Positions 5,867-9,373 of a stretch of DNA of 9,373 nt are shown here, in pieces; positions within the stretch are counted from its first letter, which is position 1, and each line of letters opens with the position of its first letter. The position numbers and the translations under genes were made by a program. Origin of the DNA: Vicinamibacterales bacterium (GTDB taxonomy: Bacteria > Acidobacteriota > Vicinamibacteria > Vicinamibacterales > UBA8438); NCBI GenBank assembly GCA_030745255.1, contig JASLOY010000105.1:1-9373 (forward strand), given 5' to 3'. The notes beneath the pieces were generated by a model. The model saw only the letters and a program-made list of their open reading frames with translations. It searched no databases and had not been told where the DNA came from.

Positions 5867-7585
5867 ATGGGGAACATCAGAACCGGCGCGCAGATGCTGT
5901 GGGAATCCCTGGTGCGTGAAGGGGTTTCGACCGTATTTGGGTATCCCGGCGGGGCGATTCTGCCGGCCTACGACGCGTTGCTCGAATATCCGATCCGCCA
6001 CGTCCTGGTGCGTCATGAACAGGGCGCGACGCACATGGCAGACGGCTATGCGCGGGCCAGCGGCGAGGTTGGCGTGGCGGTGGCCACCTCCGGACCGGGC
6101 GCGACCAACATGGTGACCGGTATTGCAACGGCGATGCTCGACTCGTCGCCGATGGTCTGCATCACCGGACAGGTTGGCGGCAAGCTCATCGGGTCGGACG
6201 CCTTTCAGGAGACCGACGTGACCGGCGTCACGCTACCGATCACGAAGCATAACTATCTGGTGTCGGACGTCTCCGAGGTGGCGTCGACGATTCACGAGGC
6301 GTTCTATGTGGCTCGGTCGGGTCGACCCGGACCGGTGCTGGTCGACATCACGAAGGACGCGCAACAGTCGTCCGGTGAATTTGTCTGGGACCCGAGCCCG
6401 GTGCAACTGCCGGGCTATCGGCCCAATCTGCGGGCGTCTGACGCCGAGTATCAGCAGGCGGTCGAGCTGATCAACAGCGCGAAACGGCCGGTTGTTTTCG
6501 CCGGGCACGGTGTCATGCTGTCGAGTGCCACGGATCTGGTGCGCGAGTTTGCCGAGCGGGCCAACATTCCGATCGCGATGACGCTGCTCGGCATCGGCTC
6601 GTTCCCGGCGTTGCACCCTTTGAATCTGGGCATGATGGGGATGCACGGCGAGGCCTGGGTGAACCAGGCGATTCAGGAGGCAGACCTGTTGTTGGCTTTC
6701 GGCATGCGGTTCGACGACCGCGTTACCGGCAACCTCAAGACCTATGCGCCGAATGCGCGGAAGATCCACATCGACATCGACCCGGCCGAGTTCAACAAGA
6801 ACGTTCTCGTGGATGTGACCTTGGCCGGCGATCTGGCCAATGTGCTGCGCGACCTCCTGCCGAAGGTGGAGCGTGGCGACCGAGGCGACTGGCTCGCCGC
6901 GATTACCGAGATGAAGGGAGACTCGGCGGTCCGCGACGTCCAGAACATCCCCGACAGCGGGCATCTCTACGCGGCGCACGTCATCAACGACATTTGGCGG
7001 CTGACCGACGGTCAGGCGGTGGTCGTGACCGACGTCGGGCAGCATCAGATGTGGGAGGCCCAGTACTACCATCACCAGGAGCCTCGGTCGCTCATCACGT
7101 CCGGTGGTCTCGGCACGATGGGGTTCGCGTTGCCGGCCGCCATCGGTGCGAAACTGGCGCGGCCCGAGGCCGAAGTGTGGGTGGTTGTCGGCGACGGCGG
7201 CTTCCAGATGACGATGTGCGAGTTGGCGACCATCGCGCAGGAGAAGATCAAGATCAACGTCGCGATCATCAACAACGGCTATCTGGGCATGGTGCGGCAG
7301 TGGCAGGAGTTCTTCTACGAACGTCGATATGCCGCGACACCGCTGTTGAGCCCAGACTTCGCGAAGCTCGTCGAGGCGTTCGGGTTGCGCGGCGCGACCG
7401 TGTTGCGCCGACCGGACGTGGTGCCGACCATAGAGATGGCTCGCGCCGAGTCCGGGACCGTGGTAATCGACTTTCAGGTCGAGCAGGAGGACACCGTCTA
7501 CCCGATGGTGCCGGCTGGCGCCGACCTGCACGCTATGATCCGCCGCCCGAGCCCTAGCCCGATCGTCGAGACGGCGGATGATTAG
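5867..7585 (+). CDS. ilvB: Acetolactate synthase large (catalytic) subunit
   Basis: ThDP- and FAD-dependent condensation of two pyruvates to 2-acetolactate, or pyruvate plus 2-ketobutyrate to 2-aceto-2-hydroxybutyrate; first common step of Val/Leu/Ile synthesis. All 572 residues fit the anabolic AHAS family: FGYPGGAILPAYDAL (24-38), catalytic E51 in RHEQGATHMADGYAR, GPGATN (76-81), central FAD-binding domain with GMRFDDRVTGN (279-289), and the ThDP/Mg motif GDGGFQ (442-447) to NN (469-470), then GYLGMVRQWQEFFY. The ATG has only a weak purine-rich ribosome site (GCGAAAG), with ilvD 75 bp upstream. The C-terminal tail after VPAGADLHAMI is Pro/Ser-rich and its coding DNA is duplicated just downstream, so the exact natural end may have been altered. 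Confidence 0.97.
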   Translation: MGNIRTGAQMLWESLVREGVSTVFGYPGGAILPAYDALLEYPIRHVLVRHEQGATHMADGYARASGEVGVAVATSGPGATNMVTGIATAMLDSSPMVCITGQVGGKLIGSDAFQETDVTGVTLPITKHNYLVSDVSEVASTIHEAFYVARSGRPGPVLVDITKDAQQSSGEFVWDPSPVQLPGYRPNLRASDAEYQQAVELINSAKRPVVFAGHGVMLSSATDLVREFAERANIPIAMTLLGIGSFPALHPLNLGMMGMHGEAWVNQAIQEADLLLAFGMRFDDRVTGNLKTYAPNARKIHIDIDPAEFNKNVLVDVTLAGDLANVLRDLLPKVERGDRGDWLAAITEMKGDSAVRDVQNIPDSGHLYAAHVINDIWRLTDGQAVVVTDVGQHQMWEAQYYHHQEPRSLITSGGLGTMGFALPAAIGAKLARPEAEVWVVVGDGGFQMTMCELATIAQEKIKINVAIINNGYLGMVRQWQEFFYERRYAATPLLSPDFAKLVEAFGLRGATVLRRPDVVPTIEMARAESGTVVIDFQVEQEDTVYPMVPAGADLHAMIRRPSPSPIVETADD

Positions 7586-7676
7586 GCGCGCACGTGCGCG
7601 CCCGCGAGGATGCGGCGTGGGGCGAAGGGGCCCCACAAGCGACGAGCCGGGGTTTGGGGCGTAGCCCCATATGAAG
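7585..7676 (+). repeat. GC-rich hairpin element, copy A
   Basis: Begins with the 18-bp perfect palindrome GGCGCGCACGTGCGCGCC (7585-7602), whose first G is the last base of the ilvB stop. A hairpin follows with GTGGGGC (7617-7623) paired to GCCCCAC (7630-7636), then a second, TGGGGC (7655-7660) paired to GCCCCA (7664-7669) around a 3-nt loop, then TATGAAG and an ATG. Compared with copy B, the palindrome is identical, the 23-bp block 7614-7636 differs at one base, and the 24-bp block 7649-7672 differs at one base, while the stretches between are diverged. Conserved stems separated by variable linkers suggest selection on structure or recent copying of a dispersed repeat. Confidence 0.85.
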
Positions 7677-7727
7677 ATGCTGCGCCGCCAGAGCCCTAGC
7701 CCGATCGTCGAGACGGCGGATGACTGA
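7677..7727 (+). pseudogene. Duplicated 3' end of ilvB
   Basis: Bases 7677-7723 match the ilvB tail 7535-7581 at 44 of 47 positions; from 7683 it is 40 of 41. The offset is 142 bp. The copy is open from ATG 7671 (MKMLRRQSPSPIVETADD, then TGA at 7725-7727) and keeps the ilvB tail reading SPSPIVETADD. It is separated from ilvB by the stop and by hairpin element A, so it is a direct repeat flanking that element. With no ribosome site it is probably not made as a peptide. Confidence 0.8.
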
Positions 7728-7742
7728 GGGAGTAGCCTCTTA

Positions 7743-7798
7743 GAAGTCAGAAGTCAGAAGTCAGAAGTCGGAAGTCAGAAGTCGGAAGTCAGAAGACA
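7743..7798 (+). repeat. Eight-unit GAAGTCA tandem array
   Basis: Eight uninterrupted 7-bp units: three GAAGTCA, then GAAGTCG, GAAGTCA, GAAGTCG, GAAGTCA, and a final GAAGACA. The unit length is not a multiple of three, consistent with non-coding DNA, and near-perfect repetition suggests recent slippage. It lies inside the operon between ilvB and ilvN, and ends in AGGAGG (7798-7803). Confidence 0.95.
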
Positions 7799-7843
7799 GG
7801 AGGCGCTTGAGGGCTTCGCCGACCGTCTTTCTAGTTAGCCAAA

Positions 7844-7936
7844 GGCGCGCACGTGCGCGCCCCGCGGCCACGGCGTGGGGCGAGGGGGCCCCACGAGTGG
7901 CCGCGTGGGGTTTGGGGCGAAGCCCCATATAAAAAG
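7844..7936 (+). repeat. GC-rich hairpin element, copy B, abutting ilvN
   Basis: Same architecture as copy A: palindrome at 7844-7861, hairpin GTGGGGC (7875-7881) with GCCCCAC (7888-7894), and hairpin TGGGGC (7913-7918) with GCCCCA (7922-7927) around GAA. Copy B has an additional outer stem absent from A, CGCGGCCAC (7863-7871) with GTGGCCGCG (7897-7905), making a nested 9-bp plus 7-bp structure. It ends TATAAAAAG directly before the ilvN ATG, so the last hairpin occupies the position where a ribosome binding site would be expected. Confidence 0.85.
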
Positions 7937-8485
7937 ATGCGTCATACCTTTGTCGTGCACGTCGAGGACAAACCCGGTGTGCTGAACCGGGTTGCCTCGT
8001 TGTTTCGCCGTCGGGCGTTCAACATCGAGTCGCTCACCGTGGGCCACACCGAGACAGACGGTGTGTCGCGGATGACGATCGTGGTGGACACCGACGCCAA
8101 CGGCGGGCGCCGGCTCGAGGCGAATCTGTACAAGTTGGTGAACGTGCTGCGGGTCACCGACTTGACAGGCGAGGCGGCGGTTATCCGTGACCTCACGCTC
8201 ATCCGAGTCGCGGCGACCCACGAGACCCGCACCCAAGTAATGCAGCTCGTCGACACGTTCCGCGCCCGGGTCGTCGACGTGGCGCCCGACTCGCTCATCA
8301 TCGAAGCAACAGGAACCGAGGATAAGATCGACGGGTTACTGGGCGTGCTCCGGCCGTATGGGGTGCTCGAGATGGTGCGTACCGGCCGGGTCGCGATGTC
8401 GCGCGGGCAGCGGAGCGTGGCGACAGAGCCCACTGGCGAGTCGACGCCAATCGAGACCGACGACAACGTATCCCACTCCGTCTGA
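7937..8485 (+). CDS. ilvN: Acetolactate synthase small (regulatory) subunit
   Basis: Regulatory partner of IlvB that raises its activity and carries valine feedback inhibition. The 182 residues contain an N-terminal ACT domain (about 3-76: MRHTFVVHVEDKPGVLNRVA, then NIESLTVG and SRMTIVV) and the C-terminal small-subunit domain (about 85-165, ending VRTGRVAMSRG). G14 and N29 of the valine site known from E. coli IlvH are kept; position 11 is Asp rather than Asn. The last ~18 residues are low-complexity and polar. ATG 7937 is chosen because the family starts exactly at MRHT; an in-frame GTG at 7853 would add 28 residues encoded by hairpin element B. There is no normal Shine-Dalgarno, only AAAAAG next to the start. 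It lies 351 bp after ilvB, an unusually large gap for this pair. Confidence 0.96.
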   Translation: MRHTFVVHVEDKPGVLNRVASLFRRRAFNIESLTVGHTETDGVSRMTIVVDTDANGGRRLEANLYKLVNVLRVTDLTGEAAVIRDLTLIRVAATHETRTQVMQLVDTFRARVVDVAPDSLIIEATGTEDKIDGLLGVLRPYGVLEMVRTGRVAMSRGQRSVATEPTGESTPIETDDNVSHSV

Positions 8486-8510
8486 CGCGCTGTAGACAGC
8501 AGCGTCTTTT
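8484..8510 (+). terminator. Weak terminator-like hairpin at the ilvN stop
   Basis: GACGC (8484-8488) plus GCTGT (8489-8493) pair with ACAGC (8496-8500) plus GCGTC (8502-8506), with A8501 bulged and a short central loop, followed by TTTT (8507-8510). It begins inside the ilvN TGA. The T-run is short, so at most partial termination before ilvC is expected; it may also stabilise the upstream mRNA 3' end. Confidence 0.4.
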
Positions 8511-8512
8511 CA

Positions 8513-8531
8513 GGCCCGGCGCACCCGGGCC
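8513..8531 (+). other. Hairpin upstream of ilvC
   Basis: GGCCCGG (8513-8519) and CCGGGCC (8525-8531) form a perfect 7-bp stem with loop CGCAC. No T-tract follows, so it is not an intrinsic terminator. It ends 12 bases before the ilvC ribosome site and could affect mRNA stability or processing between ilvN and ilvC. Confidence 0.4.
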
Positions 8532-8551
8532 ATCTCCACCACGAGGCAAGA

Positions 8552-9373
8552 ATGGCAACGATTCACTACGACGACTCGGCTGATCTCTCTCTCATCCAGG
8601 GCAAGAAGGTGGCGATCTTCGGCTACGGCTCACAAGGGCACGCACATGCGCTGAACCTCAAGGACAGCGGGGTCGATGTGCGGGTCGCGCTCGCCGACCG
8701 CAGTCGCTCGCGTGCCAAGGCGGAGGCGGATGGGCTCACGGTGACGAGCGGGAGCGAGGCGGCGGCCTGGGCCGATGTCATCATGCTGCTCGCACCCGAC
8801 ACCAAGCAGCGGGGCATCTATGAGGAGTCGATCGCGGGGAATCTGCAGTCAGGCAACATGCTGATGTTCGCGCACGGCTTCAACATCCGATACAAGACGA
8901 TCACGCCACCGTCCGATGTCGACGTGACGCTGATCGCACCAAAGGCGCCGGGGCACCGCGTGCGGGAGGTGTTCCTCGAAGGCGGCGGCACGCCGGCCCT
9001 GATCGCGGTCGAACAGGACGCAACCGGTGGTGCGAAACAGCTCGCGCTGTCCTACGCCAAAGGGCTTGGGGTGACCCGGGCGGGCGTGATCGAGACGACG
9101 TTCAAGGAAGAGACCGAGACCGACCTGTTCGGCGAGCAGTCGGTGCTGTGCGGTGGCGTCAGCGAGCTCATCAAGGCCGGCTTCCAGACCTTGGTCGACG
9201 CCGGCTACCAGCCCGAGATCGCCTACTTCGAGTGCATGCACGAGCTGAAGTTGATCGTGGACCTCATGGACGAGCAGGGGATCGCCGGAATGCGCTATTC
9301 AGTGTCGGATACCGCTGAGTACGGTGACCTGACACGTGGTCCGAGGGTCATCGACGACCATGTCCGTGAGACC
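8552..9373 (+). CDS. ilvC: Ketol-acid reductoisomerase (5' part, runs off the window)
   Basis: Isomerises and reduces 2-acetolactate or 2-aceto-2-hydroxybutyrate to the dihydroxy acid used by IlvD, with Mg and a nicotinamide cofactor. The first 274 codons are present, of about 335 in a class I enzyme. The Rossmann motif GYGSQGHAHALNL lies at 24-36, with the active-site region FAHGFNI (106-112). Metal and substrate residues D191 and E195 lie in ETDLFGEQ, E227 and E231 in YFECMHEL, and S252 in YSVSDTAEYG. The cofactor loop reads ADRSRSRAK (48-56), with Arg and Ser side chains suited to the 2'-phosphate of NADPH; that preference is inference. GAGG (8543-8546) is five bases before the ATG. It follows ilvN by 66 bp with the hairpins described there. 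Confidence 0.96.
   Translation, partial: MATIHYDDSADLSLIQGKKVAIFGYGSQGHAHALNLKDSGVDVRVALADRSRSRAKAEADGLTVTSGSEAAAWADVIMLLAPDTKQRGIYEESIAGNLQSGNMLMFAHGFNIRYKTITPPSDVDVTLIAPKAPGHRVREVFLEGGGTPALIAVEQDATGGAKQLALSYAKGLGVTRAGVIETTFKEETETDLFGEQSVLCGGVSELIKAGFQTLVDAGYQPEIAYFECMHELKLIVDLMDEQGIAGMRYSVSDTAEYGDLTRGPRVIDDHVRET

Noticed and set aside
7743..7798. Heptamer array as a CRISPR
   Set aside because: Units are 7 bp and contiguous, with no spacers and no cas genes.
7853..7936. N-terminal extension of IlvN from GTG 7853
   Set aside because: It would be encoded by the hairpin repeat; the conserved family N-terminus MRHT begins at 7937.

Overview
The window is a high-GC bacterial chromosome segment. 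The gene families, the large TonB-dependent receptor with an N-terminal carboxypeptidase-regulatory-like domain, the GC-rich hairpin repeats and the GAAGTCA heptamer array together suggest an Acidobacteriota-type genome, perhaps Vicinamibacteria. That assignment is inference; no rRNA or other marker is present.

Left part (1-3717). Bases 1-255 hold no gene I can recognise. A possible 44-residue ORF (256-390) overlaps the start of msrB (387-815, methionine sulfoxide reductase B). Convergent to msrB is a minus-strand pair: a small exported Cys/His-rich protein (3717-3337), then a 769-residue TonB-dependent receptor (3210-901). The pairing and the plug sequence hint at metal, possibly copper, but this is not proven.

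Right part (3885-9373). This is a branched-chain amino acid biosynthesis operon, ilvD-ilvB-ilvN-ilvC, with ilvC running off the window. IlvB/IlvN make acetolactate or acetohydroxybutyrate, IlvC isomerises and reduces it, and IlvD dehydrates the diol to the 2-keto acid.

The main find is upstream of ilvD: a complete ribosome-mediated attenuator. It has a plausible promoter, a 28-codon leader ORF with seven Val, one Leu and one Ile codon packed into codons 11-22, a 10-bp antiterminator pairing that begins at the leader stop codon, and a perfect 12-bp intrinsic terminator with a T-rich tail just before ilvD. Shortage of charged tRNA-Val (or Leu/Ile) should stall the ribosome and turn the operon on.

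The second notable region is the 351-bp ilvB-ilvN spacer, unusually long for two subunits of one enzyme. It holds two copies of a ~92-bp GC-rich multi-hairpin element that each start with the same 18-bp perfect palindrome and each end against an ATG, a duplicated copy of the last ~47 bp of ilvB, and an eight-unit GAAGTCA array. A short remnant of the same heptamer lies between ilvD and ilvB.
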